From: Pyrus communis
Taxonomy: Eukaryota > Streptophyta > Magnoliopsida > Rosales > Rosaceae
Reading direction: 5' to 3'
Assembly: GCF_963583255.1 (NCBI RefSeq)
Contig: NC_084813.1
Location: 9,720,001 to 9,784,000 of the forward strand
DNA: 64,000 nt
Under the pieces are notes generated by a model. It was given only the letters and a program-made list of their open reading frames with translations, was not told the DNA's origin and made no database searches. The position numbers and the translations under genes were made by a program. Shown in pieces: positions 24,426 to 37,453 of this stretch (position 1 is its first letter; every line of letters starts with the position of its first letter).

Positions 24426-25665
24426 GGGTAAAGTACAAAAAACTACCTCAACTATTGGGGTCACGACAGTTTCATACCTCATCTTTTAAAATTGACAATG
24501 TCATACCGTATCTTATGAATTTGTGACAATGTCATACCTTCGTCAATTTTTCTGTTAGTTTTTCTGTTAAATGCTGACGTGGCAAGAGACGGGGACCACT
24601 TTCTATTAAAAAATTAATAAAATATTATTAAAAACTAAAAAAAATATTTAATATTTTTCAAATATTAAAATATTAAATATAAGTAAAATTAAAAAAAAAA
24701 GGGTAAAGTACAAAAAACTACCTCAACTATTGGGGTCACGACAGTTTCATACCTCATCTTTTAAAATTGACAATGTCATACCGCATCTTACGAATTTGTG
24801 ACAATGTCATACCTCCGTCAATTTTTCTGTTAGTTTTTCTCTTAAGTGCTAATGTGGCTTGATTCGGGACATACTTTCTATTAAAAAATTATTAAAAACT
24901 AAAAAACAATTATTTAATATTTTTTAAATATTAAAATAATAATAAAAAACAGAGGAAAAAAAAAAAAAAAAAAAAAAAACATCAATTTGTCCCTCCCCTC
25001 CCCCTCCTTTCTCTTCTCCCCATGTTCATTTTCTTCCCCCCACCAGCAAACCCAAAAAAATAAAAAAAATAAAAAAATTTTTGAAAACCAAACAACTCCC
25101 CTACGGAAGAACAAGAAGGAGAAGGAGGAGGAGGAGGAGGAGGAGGAGGAAGAAGAAGAGGAAAAAAAGAAGGAAAAAAAAATTTTGAAAACCCATCAAA
25201 CCCCAAATCCACCACTTTCATCCATTCTCCACATCCTCTTCTGCACCCATCCTCCACCTTCTCTGCGCACCCATCTTCCCACCGATGGGATCTGGGTTTT
25301 TTTTTTTTTTTTTTTTTTTTTTGGGATTTGCAGGTGGGGGAAGAAGATGAAGATGAAGATGGGGAGAGGAGAGAGGAGAAAGGAGGGAGGAGGGGGGAGG
25401 GGAGGGACGAAATGAGGGTTTTCTTTTTTTCTACTTTTTATTATTATTTTAATATTTAAAAAAAATATTAAATAATTGTTTTTTAGTTTTTAATAAATTT
25501 TTAATAGAAAGTAGGTCCCAAATCAAGTCACGTCAGCACTTAACAGAAAAACTAACAGAAAAATTGACGGAGGTATGACATTGTCACAAATTCGTAAGAT
25601 GCGGTATAACATTGTCAAATTTAAAAGATGAGGTATGAAATTGTCGTGACCCCAATAGTTGAGGT
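24426..25665. mobile_element. MULE-type hairpin with partial second left arm
   Basis: A left arm starting GGGTAAAGTACAAAAAACTA occurs twice (24426 and 24701). The inverted right arm ends near 25665 at GTTGAGGTAGT and lacks the last 15 or so bases. The 24701..25665 arms pair over about 250 bp. The centre is CT-rich then GA-rich with a (GGA)n run near 25120. No target duplication could be matched because the right tip is lost. Confidence 0.65.
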
Positions 25666-27130
25666 AGTGTCATATAATCCTGGTTATCAAATTAGAATTA
25701 GAATTACTACGTGATTATCTCCTATTATCTCTTGAATTAATGTAAGAAAGGGGGCACCCCTTCTCCCGAAGTTATGGGGCTATTTTGCCGAGTTTCTTAG
25801 ACAGTTGTCTAGCTCCTAGGTATTCTCTACCGATTGATTATCTAAGAGATTATCTTGTTATTAATTATTTTAAATTGATTATCTAAATGATTATCTTCTG
25901 ATTAATTTATATATGATTGTTTATTCTTCATTATTTAATTATGAAATAATTGAATATTGTTGTTGGGCTTATTATGAGCACACAGGAAAATGATCCATAT
26001 TTAGGATGTTCATTAAACATTGACTAGGGTTCACTAATGGTCACCTCTTACTTGATGTGGTGTTTAGGAAAAATCTTGAAGGAGACACTTTGGGTGTCAA
26101 AGAGCGTCGGTTTTTAAAAGCTTAGCGCTGCCACCCCTCCTGGATTTGACTTGGCCACACTTATGGAGGCCCACTTGTCGAGCCCATTGTCTAAAACTCA
26201 AATTTAATCCCAATGAAAGGCCTATTATATGCATGAGTACTATATGATTGTTTAAGCCTTTGCCCATAATTATTTTTTTTTTTCTTACGCTCAATTGGAT
26301 GTAGCATGAAAACAAAATGGAAATGTGTTTGGGAAAATGTCTGGACAAATTTTTTCAAAAATAAATATTTATTTCCAAGATAATTAAAACTGTGAACTCA
26401 ACCTATAATATTTGGTGGTAATTACGAGCAACTTAGCGGATTTTTTTATCTTAATTTATAGGATAGGTTCATATTTCTTAATTAAGACTTGTGAAACAAA
26501 TAAGAAAAATGTGTGGTTAATATAGATATGAATGTTTATATATTATTTTTTGTGCATAATGATATGGCTTAAATTATCGATAGTTGCAAAAGATATTTTT
26601 TAATGCTTAAGTAGATAAGCGCTTCTCCTGTAATTAGAGCAAAAGGCTCCACCAAAGGGTGTAGTGTTGGTTATAATCAAACATCTCTCATGCTCATAGG
26701 AATTGGATACACTTTGACCCTTCAGAGAATCGAGATCTTGATGAGAATTCTCATCAAGAATTAGCTCGAAAGTTATGGAAGGGCCCTAGGTGGCATGTTA
26801 AAAGTAGTCGAATTGAAGAAGTCGAGAGAAAGAAGGGATAAAATTGCTCAAGCATAGTTGGTTTTATTAATGTTGAAGAGAAGACATCTCACTCAGATTG
26901 GTTGAGTGAGTATTACTATGATCTTCAATTTTAACTCTCTACTTAATGAAGTATACGCATGGTGCAAATTTGGCTCGTACTTCTTTTCTAGTTGTATTCG
27001 AAAAAATTTTAGCATATGCGATGAGAACTTAAATGAAGATAAGATAAGATAACTTTGTTATCTAATTCTATTACTTGAAGTACTAAGCGATTGATTCACT
27101 GGGAAATGTAAGGAGATTACGAATGAGTTT

Positions 27131-27779
27131 TGTTAGATCCCACATCGCCCAGGGGAAAGGATCCTCTATACCTTATATGTACATGCCCACCTCCATATAG
27201 CACAAGGTATTTTGGGAGCTCACTGGCTTCGGGTTCCATCAGAACTCTGAAGTTAAGCGAGTTCACGCGAAAGCAATCCCAGGATGGGTGACCCACTAGG
27301 AAGTTTTCGTGTGAGTTCCCAGAAACAAAACCGCGAGGGCATGGTCGGGGCCCAAAGTGGACAATATCGTGCTATAGCAGAGTTGAGCCCGGAATGTGGT
27401 GGAGCCCGGGTCGGGATGTGACAATTTGGTATCAGAGCCAATCCCTAGCCGGAAGTGTGCCAACGAGGACGTCAGGCCCCTAAGGGGGGTGGATTGTTAG
27501 ATCCCACATCGCCCAGGGGAAAGGATCCTCTATGCCTTATATGTACATGCCCACCTCCATATGGCATGAGGCCTTTAGGGAGCTCACTCGGTTCGAGTTC
27601 CATTGGAACTCCGCGAGTTGGCGCAAGAGCAATTTCAGGTTGGGTGACCTACTGGGAAGTTCTCGTGTGAGTTCCCAAAAACAAAACCGTGAGGGCATGG
27701 TCAAGGCCCAAAGTGCACAATATCATGCTACAGTAGAGTCGAGCCCGGGATGTAGTGGAGCCCAGGTCGGGATGTGACA
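27131..27779 (+). mobile_element. Cassandra TRIM retrotransposon
   Basis: Two LTRs (27131..27423, 27495..27779) starting TGTTAGATCCCACATCGCCC surround only 71 bp: a primer site TGGTATCAGAGCC (27427..27439) and a purine tract. AGTTT flanks both sides (27126..27130, 27780..27784). No protein is encoded, as usual for Cassandra, and the LTRs carry a 5S rRNA-like domain. Confidence 0.92.
27226..27313 (+). ncRNA. 5S rRNA-like domain in the left Cassandra LTR
   Basis: Resembles plant 5S RNA over CCATCAGAACTC, AGTTAAGCG (box A, 27251..27259) and AGGATGGGTGACC (box C, 27281..27293) to the GGAAGTTTTCGTGT end. In Cassandra this can act as a pol III promoter. It is not a genuine 5S gene: the first third is divergent and there is no tandem array. 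The right LTR equivalent (27588..27669) lacks the TTAAGCG part of box A. Confidence 0.75.
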
Positions 27780-28679
27780 AGTTTGCATTCCTTAGTTTGG
27801 CTTAGAATATTTCTTCAACATTTCATAATTGAGCAATGTTTTTTGGAATATATCCTTTTTGATACACCAATATTTGAGAAGTTAAAAATACTTTATAATT
27901 TTAAGACGACACTATTCCTCAACTTGAATTAAATGTGTTTTTTTCTTTCTTTAAATATGGAATGCTTAAAGTTAGTTGATCAAAATGGTTTGAGATGGGT
28001 CATTACTTGACCCACTCGCTTAGTGATCAACAGTACTTTGACATTTTAGTAAGTTTTGAAAAAGCTTCAAGGGAGTGCTATTCAAATCTAGCTCAAATTA
28101 GTGAGCTAATTCGCTACAATTGCAATTTTATTTGAGAGCATTAAGTAGATGCTTCCCATGTTTTTCTGAAGAAAAAAAAAAAAAAAACTTATTATTTTTC
28201 CTACTACTCAAGAGCAATTATTCTTTAAGTGTACATTGTCGTAAAGCCTTGGTTTAACAACAACTTTATGTGTACATCAAAAGAATAGAGTCTATTATAC
28301 TCTTCTTGGAAAACCATGAAATTGTGAGTAGGATTCCAATAACTTGGAAAGGAATTTTGAGAAATTTTGGTAATGTCACACACTTTTTAAGGTGGTATAG
28401 GCACAATTTAACTCTTCCAACCTAGTGGGAGACGTTTCTTGAAAGTTTGCTACCAACAATTAGTCCATAAAACCCTAAAGCAATTGAATAAGCAAAGTAA
28501 CGACTTTGAATTTTCAATTAGCTTACACTAGTTCTCACATATGATGAGATGGTTGTCTAGGATATAGACTTAAGGGTTGATTAATTTCTTGTGACACTTA
28601 AATTGCAATAGAATTGACTATAAACTTGTTCTTCACTTTGGAAAGATTTTCCAATCTTTAAGCGAAGGTGGGAAACATG

Positions 28680-28990
28680 GAATATCCTTACCTCGTGTCA
28701 CTAAAAGATTGTAATTTAGTGGGAGTACAACTAATGGAAGTGTACCACTAGACTTCAAAGATTTTCCAAGAAATAGGTTGCTGGGCCTAGTGGGAATACT
28801 AATAATGGAAGGGTACCACAAGTCTGGAAGCAATCTCTAAGCTAGAATGCTAGCTTAAGTACAAAAGGTTGTAAGTTTAGTGGGAGTGTAACTAAGGGAA
28901 GTGTACCACTAAACTACAAGGAATCTTCCATCTTAGGGAAGTACAACCAAAGAAAATGTACTAAACAGCAGTAGAGTACAACTTATGGAA
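28680..28990 (+). repeat. Diverged short repeats in the retrotransposon interior
   Basis: Four or five imperfect copies of a block with TTTAGTGGGAGT...ACTAA.GGAAGTGTACCACTA, spaced 60 to 120 bp apart. Function unknown. Confidence 0.5.
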
Positions 28991-31651
28991 TTGTACCATT
29001 GCAGCTATGTGAGAAGAACAATGTTTTCACAAAACAATATAGGTTGTGAATATGATATAGTCAATCAATTGAGTGACTTATGATAGAAGTCATACAAGAA
29101 TGTGAATTGAAACTTACTAAAAAATAAGAGTGGTCTTAGAAGGTTCATAATCTCACTCAGTAGTTGAACTAATAAAGTGGTTGACATTTGTGGATCGTTG
29201 AACTTAAGATCTTGGCACATTCCGAAAAGGCTATTAGGTTTTAAAGACATTCTCCCTAGATGGTAAGGAATGTTAGTCTGCTTTGTTAAATGACTAAAAG
29301 AGATGGTCCTCACAGACAAATCTTTCATTAACAAGCGAAATTGAAAATTTTTCTTTTATAAAAGAAATTATTCTTTTCAATAGGAGATGGAAAGTATGAG
29401 ATGTCTTCCCAAGGTTGGGTTAAACGTGACCCATTTTTCCATGACCTAGCCTAAGTGAAAAATTCTCAATCTTGGATTCACACACTATTGACTTTTGGAC
29501 AAGTGTCCTTATTTGTGTTGACATTTGGAAGTCCTTCTAGCCATTATTGTTGTAGTTTAAGACTTAGAGCCCAAGGTGTTCTTGTCTTTCCATGAGTGCT
29601 GACAATTGATGTCTTTATTGAAAAATAGATTGTCTCCATAATTGTGTGTGAGACACAAAACATTTTTGACGTGCTAGAGAAGTTTCAGTGATACTCTTAG
29701 ATGCTTCTTAGTTGATTTGCTAAAGATTAACGTATAGAAGCTCTACAGTTGCCATCTGGGCTATACTGAAACTCAAGACACCTTAGAAGAGATAGAGTGC
29801 CGTGTGATTCTAGACCAAAGCTTCCTAAAATATGAAATAAGGAATAGTGTTAACCGTTGTCTTAAAATGTGCATCTAGACGATAAGAGAAATCATATGTA
29901 CGCCAATTGTAAGGCGGCATGTATGACCCACGTGTCTATATCTAGATGGTAAAAGAGCTAATACGTGCCTCAATCATGGGATGCCATGTATGACTCTTTT
30001 TGTCTATGCGCTAATTAAGTAGCGGCATGTATGACACACATGTGTGGATAAGAAATAATATAAATACCATTTTTGGAGGTGTTTATATATAAACTCATCT
30101 GTCCTCGTGATAAAATGGTGTACGCCCGCTATTCACAAAGCATTGATGCGTAGTCTATCCAAGAAGTGGATTATTGTCCAAACTAAGCCATTTTGAAGTA
30201 ATCATAAGTCATTGCTAAACTTAGAGCAGTAAAAAGATTTTAGATGTCCATAAAACATCATTTTGGTTCTTGTATCATCATAGGGTTGGCATAAGATCCT
30301 TTGTGGAAAAAATGATTGTTCAAGGTACAAGTAATTCCATGTGTACTCATGGTTGAAATATTTTCTCAATAGAGTGATGAAAATATACTTGCATTTCCCT
30401 TATATGGAATTGAAAGAATCCACCTACTTGTGAAAAAATAGGTGCTTATGGAATCATTTTGGAGCTGTTTTGCATTAACAAGAGAGATTTTATGTGAGTC
30501 TGCTTTGATCTATGCAAAATAACTCCCTAAGTTGGAGGGAACCCAAATTTGTTCATGATTACTTGCAATTGCACAAAATGAGGAGTCTCAAAGATGTGGC
30601 CTTAGCAATAGTTGTGATATGTCACACTCCTAGGTATAAGGGCTACAAGAGACTCATTAGAATTAACGTTTATTTCAGAGAATGTTATCATGCACATTTT
30701 TTTCGAGCATCACCAAGCGAGAATCAATTTCACTCACATGAAACGATTCGCCCTAGCTCTGAGATAGTGAGCAAGATGAGACATATATGTTTGAAATGCA
30801 TTTGAGTGCGAGACCAGACATGTGTATTATTTCACGTACAAAACATACACTAGATATATGTATTAGTTTCCTTAGAAGTGTCTAAGATGAGACCTAGCAA
30901 AGGCCGAACATGGAGATTTTTCCATTTAAAATCCATGTTAAAGCTTGTCAAGCCAGATATGAGTAACTACATAGGCACCAAGAGGGTGACTAGGCTAGAT
31001 ACTCAAGTTAGGCATTTCTGTAGCACTTAGACTAAGATCCGTGTGGTGTATGTCTAATGGTTATATGACACACTCATTAAATTGAGAATACACCATAACA
31101 TACATTTCATACTGTATGTGCTAGTTGTGGCCGACAATGGGAGTGATGAATTGATCCCTGCTTCAATTCACTGTGTGAGCCACTAGATCTATGTGATCCT
31201 ACCATTATACCCTTTGAACTAAAGTCTATGTCAGAAAGAGAAGGTTTGATGATCGCTACTTCAACACGTTTATCTAAGATGATCAAGTTAGTAATTCTCC
31301 CAAGATGCATGTCTAGGCAAGCAGTTAAACCAAATTAAATTGACATGAGAGCTTAGGGAAGATAGTTTAAAGACTACATTTTGTCATGTGATTCATTAGC
31401 TGGCCAACGTCTGTTTGATATTAGTTGTTAAACGTAAGACATGGATACATAATACTTGGGGTATAAAGCGATGAATTGCCGAGTGATGCACTCTTGTTAA
31501 GTTTGGTGACAGCTTAATGACAGCGCTTCTGGATATGTACGTTCATAAGGTCGCGCGTCCCATATTATGTATGAGGAGGTAAACTATAATGGATGAGAAA
31601 TAGATGAGCTACTTGAGATGATACCAACACCCTATATGGGTGAGTGGGAGA

Positions 31652-31846
31652 TGTAGGATTTATACATCCAATATAGGATGTGTTATAGATATGTGGTATT
31701 TGTCCCACATTGACCATTTCCTTTTCTCTCTTCCCTCTTAGCCATTATACAAAGAAGGCTTTGGGAAAGGAGAAAATACACCAACAAAAACAATTAAGGT
31801 ATGTCTTATATCAAATTCTTTATATTATTAGTATGAATTCCCAACA
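31652..31846 (+). repeat. 3' LTR, internally shortened
   Basis: 195 bp with the same ends as the 5' LTR. The stretch equivalent to about 266 bp of the 5' LTR, between ACAATT and the TATATC near the end, is missing. Confidence 0.85.
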
Positions 31847-31851
31847 CTACC

Positions 31852-32736
31852 TATCACTCATTTTCTTGAGTTTTTAAGAATGAATATTCTTCAGAAGTGG
31901 TTTTATGAGTGCCGAACCGAGGCAGCCAAAATGAATACACATTTAACAAATTGGGCAGACAAGTTGGTGCAAGAAAATAACAAGCAAGGATCATCATTCC
32001 AGGTATTTTACTTCATTCACTTACATACAATTTATCTTTTAAGTTGCCTATGTAATTCTGGCATATACTAGATCTTACCTTTCATCTTACTTGTCTTGGG
32101 TTTTAATGTCAATCAACATATCATTTTAGCAAGAATTATTGTTAATCATTATAGTAATATAATTGTGGACCCAATGCAAACAAACATATTTACAACTCTT
32201 ATAGCTTCTATTTTTTTGTTAGAACAAAATAGTTGTTGATCATCAGGATACAATGATTGCCAAATAATTATTGTTAATCAGTGGTTCTTTTGTTTGAGTA
32301 ATATATGTATGTATTTGAAATGCAGGTATCACCTATCGCAACTTACTCATTTCATGTATGCTATGGATCTCGTATTGAAGTTGTGAATTTAGAGGAAAAG
32401 AGTTGCACTTGTCGGCAATTTGATCTTGACCAACTACCTTGCTCACATGCTTGTGCTGTATGTAGACACCGACAAATTTCATGTTATCCTATGTGTTCCC
32501 ATTATTATACTACAAATTCTCTGGTCATTGCGTATGCATAAGTTATATGGCCAACTGGTGATGTGCGTGAAAGAATTGTCTTACCAATTATTTGAAGAAG
32601 ATATGATAGGCGCAAAGAAAAGAGAATCTCATCATGTGGAGAAGAAAAATCAACTCGAAAGTGTTCAAAATGTGGTTCAAATGGCCATTATAAACAAACT
32701 TGTAGGAATCCCATTCCACTTCATCCTACTTTGTAG
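31852..32736 (+). pseudogene. MULE transposase, 3' portion with SWIM zinc finger and zinc knuckle
   Basis: Two exons: up to 32002 (FLEFLRMNILQKWFYECR to GSSFQ), then an intron with GT-AG ends, then 32326..32736. The second exon carries a SWIM finger (SCTCRQFDLDQLPCSHACA) and, after in-frame stops TAA at 32539 and TGA about 50 bases on, a CCHC zinc knuckle (CSKCGSNGHYKQTC). SWIM and CCHC modules at the C terminus are typical of plant MuDR-like transposases. Confidence 0.85.
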
Positions 32737-33303
32737 AACTTTTATTAAATTTAGATGTAGTGAATAAATATTTTCTTGTGATCATCTTATTATTTATTTT
32801 AGTTGTATGTACAATCATTTAAATTTGACAAAAAGACAATCCTTGGATTTTTTTTATATTTACAGTGTACATAAATTCCTTTTTGCTGGGAATCGTCAAT
32901 CTGTTATGTTATTGCTCAAGTCAACATAATAGACATTGTGTGGGTCTATCTTCTTCTCATAAATTTGTTACAAGGACATAGAATTTAGTATCAAGTTGAA
33001 CACATATAGTGATGATGACAATTTCGTCATGTTCATGAATTTTGTTAGTGCAAGTTGAGCATGATCAGGCCTGTTTCTATATGACGTATTTGCCAGGAGA
33101 CTCAATCACCACCGTAGTGCTTAATTTCATGGGTTAATAGCACTTGATTATAGCACAAGAAGTCTTTTAGTTAACTAGTTATTCATATAAATTGAGAGGT
33201 ATTTGTGTCTATTTAAGTGAGATTTTGGATATATTATAAAAATTGACATATTTGAAATTAAGGGTTAATTTTTTGCTGTTTATGATAAATTCTCCCCTTT
33301 TCA

Positions 33304-33403
33304 CTTGTAAGTGAGAGGTCTTAGGCTCGATTCTCGCCAAAAGCGAATTTGAACCATATGATTGCTAGCTCATTGTGAGGTTAAGCCCACCCCCTCCCCC
33401 TTA
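33304..33403 (+). mobile_element. tRNA-derived SINE, second piece
   Basis: Resumes with CTTGTAAGTGAGAGGTC and holds the box B-like GGCTCGATTCTCGCC. It ends in TTA at the Harbinger insertion. Confidence 0.8.
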
Positions 33404-33455
33404 GACCATCCCCAACCCTTGGGTTAAAAGCCAATTTTTTAGCCCGGAAAATTTA

Positions 33456-34068
33456 GGGTCTGTTTGGTACTCTACTTGAATCCAATTTTTAAAACTCATA
33501 AACAATTTTTAAGTTTTAGGTCTTAAAAACTTATTTGGTAGGACTATTTAAAAAAAAAAAGAAAAAAAAAAAAAAAACTGAACTCAAGACTAACTCAAAA
33601 ATATAATTTATTCCCTAAAAACATAAAAATTGAGTTTTTAGATTTTTTAAACTTAAACTCACTCATTTTCTCTTCCTCCCCCTCTCACTCCAAATCTATC
33701 TCTCTCTTTTTTCTTCTTTCTCTCTCCTTTTTTTTTTTTGACCTTTTCGTCTCTCTTCCAATCCGTTCTCTTCATTCTCTCGGTTCTTTCTCTCACACCT
33801 CTTCCTTTCTACCTCGTCTGATCCTCTCTCTTCTTTCTCTTTCATTCAATCATCTCTTACTTTCTTTCCTCCTCTCTCCTCTTTCTCCCTCTCCTGCAAC
33901 CCTTCTCTTTATAGATCTCTTTGTCTAGTTTAAGTTGTAAGATTTAAAAATTTTAAATCGCAAACCAATCAAATTTTTGAGTCTTAATGAAAATTGTTTT
34001 CAAGAAATGGTCTTAAGAAATGTTTTGAGAAATAATTAAAAATTTCAAATAGGATACCAAACAAGCCC
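33456..34068. mobile_element. Tourist-like MITE
   Basis: A 613-bp element from GGGTCTGTTTGGTACTC to GGATACCAAACAAGCCC with TTA duplications at 33453..33455 and 34069..34071. The arms extend inward (TCTTAAAAACTTATTTGG and relatives). The centre is a long CT-rich tract. No coding capacity. Confidence 0.85.
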
Positions 34069-34344
34069 TTAGTTTTTAGCCCAGAAACAGCTTTTTTGCT
34101 CCAACCCTTCTAGCCTAAATTTTTAGCCTGGAATTATTAACTAATGAACTTAGGCTAATTTTTTTCTTAAATTTACTTTTTTTAAAAAAAAAAAAATTAT
34201 GTAGACTATCATAAAGTAATTTTATGAACATTTTAATCTAAAAATATTTAAATACCGATAAATATTGAAAAATCACTAAATCGATACATGAAACTCATGA
34301 AACACTATGGAAGAATATGAAAGTTATGATAGAGATGTATAAAC

Positions 34345-34560
34345 ACAAAATACATAAAACACACAAGACACACAGAACACATGTGAAGCACATACAAAAC
34401 ACATGATAGAAATGAAGCACACACAGAACACATGTGAAACACATGACACACATGACACACATACAAAATACATGAAATGCATGAAATATAAACCTACACA
34501 CATGAATCACATAACCTTCACTCACCCTCTATATAAACACAAGTTGAATATCAGTTGATC
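34345..34560 (+). repeat. ACACAT-rich leader of the Harbinger 1 transposase
   Basis: Irregular ACACA/CACATG repeats lie directly upstream of the transposase start at 34581. They may be part of its promoter or leader. Confidence 0.55.
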
Positions 34561-34580
34561 ACACAATCTTTCAACCCTCA

Positions 34581-35645
34581 ATGCAAATGGCACAATACCA
34601 AGCAAGCATTGAGATTGAGGATGCAGAAATGATTAACTCAGAAGCTGAATTTGCAAACTCGCTTATGCAATATGAGCACCATGCTAAATCTAGCTATCGT
34701 GGTTCTGTCACGAGGCGTTCATTTGTGCAGCGTGATAAAGAAGAGTGTCATGATCGAATGATGAAAGATTATTTCATCGAGCGTCCGAGATTTCCTGCTC
34801 ATGATTTTCAAATGCGGTTTCGGATGAGGAGAGAGCTTTTTGAAAACATCTTGAATGTAGTTGTCAATCATGACCACTACTTTGCAAGGAAGATAGATGT
34901 TGTAGGCCGACAAAGTCTATCACCTCATCAGAAGCTCATATCTACATTTTGGATGCTAGCTAATTGGTGTTCTGCAGACTCAACTGACGAGTATTGTCGA
35001 CTTGCGGAAACTACTGTTATTGAGAACCTGAAGTGCTTTTGTAAGGCCATTGAAGCCATATATGGAGTCACATACCTCCGCAAGCCAATTCGTGAAAACT
35101 TGAAGCGGCTTCTACATAAGGCAGATAAAAGAGGTTTCCCTGGCATGATAGGAAGTCTCGATTGTATGCATCAGGAGTGGAAGAATTGTCCTACTGCTTG
35201 GGCTGGCTAATTCAAGGGTTGTCTTAACAAGCCAACCATCGTGCTCGAGGTTGTGGCGTCTTACGACACTTGGATTTGACATGCATACTTCAGCGCTCTT
35301 GGGTCAAACAATGATATCAACGTTCCTTGGTCTTCTCCTCTGTTCGATGATGTTGTCAATGGATGGGCACCAGAATTTCAGTACAAGGTAAATGGTAATA
35401 AGTATGAGCTAGGTTACTACCTAACTAATGGTATTTATCCTGGTTGGTCTACCTTTGTCAAAGCTTTTTCTCATCCTGATAGTGCAAAGAAGAAATTATT
35501 ACAAGAAGGATGTAGAGAGAGCGTTCGAGATCCTACAAGCTTGATGGGCAATTGTTAGAGGACCTACACGACGTTGGCATACTGAAGACCTTCATTCAAT
35601 CACGATGACGTGCATAATTTTGCACAACATAATTGTGGAAGATGA
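34581..35645 (+). pseudogene. Harbinger 1 transposase, 5' segment
   Basis: Matches the plant transposon protein family (PF04827 type, HARBI1-related). Visible parts: RRSFVQRDKEECHDRMMKDYF, FRMRRELFENIL, QKLISTFWMLA and GSLDCMHQEWKNCPTAW with the first catalytic Asp. Then an in-frame TAA (AG-stop-FKGCLNKPTIVLE), a TGA in SYDTWI-stop-HAYF, and a frameshift near 35505 before VERAFEILQA-stop-WAIVRGP and CIILHN. It is cut at 35646 by a gypsy insertion. Not functional. Confidence 0.88.
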
Positions 35646-37453
35646 TGTGATATATAATAGCACACAAATTAAACCCTCTTTTTGACAATTGTAGTATGGA
35701 TAAGTAGGGATCGTTTTAGGCCGGGGATTATGAGGGATTCCTAATCTACTCAAATTAGACTCAAAACAACCTAGAATGACTCAAAACAGCACAAAACAAG
35801 CAAATTGACTCAAAACAGAAACTAAGGGTGATTTTGGACGAATTCTAACTTAACTTTGACTCAAAACACTACAAGAAACAAATCAAAACAGGTTCTAACT
35901 AAGTAAACACAAAATATTAAAGGGGGGATTGGTTTTGGTGAATTTAAAGTAAAAGCAAACAAATTTAAAGACTCTAAACAACTTTGGACGAAATTAGGTG
36001 TTTTAATGGGTGAATGGCTAGCTAGAGGGTTCTTCTCCACACATGACACATATGCATACAAATCGATCTCCAAATATTATTCCAATAAATCATGAATGAC
36101 AATGCTCCAAGTTAATCGTGAACTGCACAAATTAACCATCAGATTTCCCTAATCTCATTGAATTGGACTCAGCGACGCAATCAAATTATTCTTCTCAAGT
36201 TCCCTATATGAACAGCATGATAGAGATATATATCAAAGATCATTAAGTTTTATGGAAATCATAAGCATTGACATGACATTCGTAACTATGAAAAGCATGA
36301 TACTCTTGCCAGGAATTTACTTAACACGATCGTGACTAGTGACCTCCACTACTTGCAAATATAAGTTCATAACGATTAGGTGAAATCCCTTATATTCTAG
36401 CATCAAATTCATGCATGCAAACTAAGTAGGCCTCCTTAATCAACATACAAGAATAAGTTATCAAAGCAAATCACATTCATGTTTTACAAAACAATAATTG
36501 GATGAAATCAATTCATATCACATATATATTCATGGCTTTGAATTCTCCTCTAGCCAAAATGAGTTTAGCTCCTCATGTTCGTAATTAAACAAGAACAATT
36601 AAATTTAAACATTGAAAACAAAAGATTGAATACACCTAGAAACGCTCCAACAATCCAAAAAGTCTTAAATGGTAGGTAGGACTCCAAGCTATCCTCTCCT
36701 TCCTTGCAAAGTTGTGGCACAAGGGTCTTTGTGTATGAAATTGGGTTATGGTGTGTTGTGGATAGGGTGGTGCGAATTCTGGTGGTAGAGGGATGAATGG
36801 TATATCCTTTTTTTTTTTGCGGCAGATTGTATATATTTTAGGAGAGGAAAGCATGGCATTAATTAATTCTTTTAGGAAAGATTTGCTCTCCAAATCCGTA
36901 AGGAAAAAGGGTAAATAAATGTCAGAATCCAAGAGGAAAAAGGGAAAGGGATATACGGCAAGATCCTAGAGAGAAAGGGAAAGGGAATTGTAGCAAGTAA
37001 TTGGGTATTCTAGAAGGAAAGATGCGGCACCCCTTTAGGAATAGGATTAGGCCTTCTAGAAACATATATTTAGGTGTCCTAATTAATTAGGGATCCCCCT
37101 AGCAGATGGAACTTAAGTAGGAAAAGATTAGGAAAGCTAAGACAAAATAGGTAACTTGGATAATGTTTCCTTCTTTGTAGCCGATTCCTTGTCTTCCAAG
37201 TCTTGAATTAATTTCTTCAACTCTTTAGCACATTCCTAGCCCTTCTTGAACTTCAAATTTGTCCATCCATCTTGCTCCAAGCATGTGCTAACCATTCCAA
37301 GCCAAAAACTGCTCCAAAATGCACTTTCTTGCCACTTTAGCCAATTGAACCTACAAACACATGAAAATAGCTTAAATCACTATAATAAATAGAAACTCAC
37401 TAAGTAAATGCAAGGAAATAGGCTAACAAAGTTACATAAATATGCTTCTATCA
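35646..37453 (-). repeat. 3' LTR of the gypsy element
   Basis: On the minus strand it starts TGATAGAAGCATATTTATG right after the purine tract and ends in ATATATCACA at 35646. It is 1808 bp long. No second copy lies at the other end. Confidence 0.75.

Larger units (their letters stand above)
22964..31846 (+). mobile_element. LTR retrotransposon without clear coding region (Copia-like, non-autonomous)
   Basis: 5' LTR 22964..23424, then a primer site TGGTATCAGAGCC (23426..23438, initiator Met tRNA), and at the other end a purine tract GTGGGAGA before a 3' LTR 31652..31846. The flanks CTATC and CTACC are a 5-bp duplication with one change. The internal region holds only short frames, a small MITE, a MULE hairpin and a Cassandra TRIM. 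The superfamily is uncertain; Copia is inferred from primer site and LTR style. Confidence 0.8.
9286..33294 (+). mobile_element. Autonomous-type Mutator-like element (MULE), enlarged by nested insertions
   Basis: Terminal inverted repeats of 105 to 115 bp (9286..9399 and 33190..33294) begin GAGAATTTATCATAAA. The flanking 9-mers TCATCTTCA and CCCTTTTCA agree at 6 of 9 bases. Support is stronger than that because the interrupted SINE rejoins exactly across the element. The transposase gene runs in plus orientation and is split by the CACTA element and the LTR element. Own length without insertions is about 4 kb. Confidence 0.85.

Noticed and set aside
24987..25415. 142-residue Ser/Pro/Glu-rich frame
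   Set aside because: Follows CT- and GA-rich tracts in the centre of a MULE hairpin. No domain or start context.
27226..27313. Genuine 5S rRNA gene
   Set aside because: It lies inside a Cassandra LTR, is divergent in its first third, and is not in a tandem array.
33304..33403. Possible tRNA gene
   Set aside because: The A and B box-like motifs belong to a SINE split by the MULE. No cloverleaf or anticodon stem can be formed.
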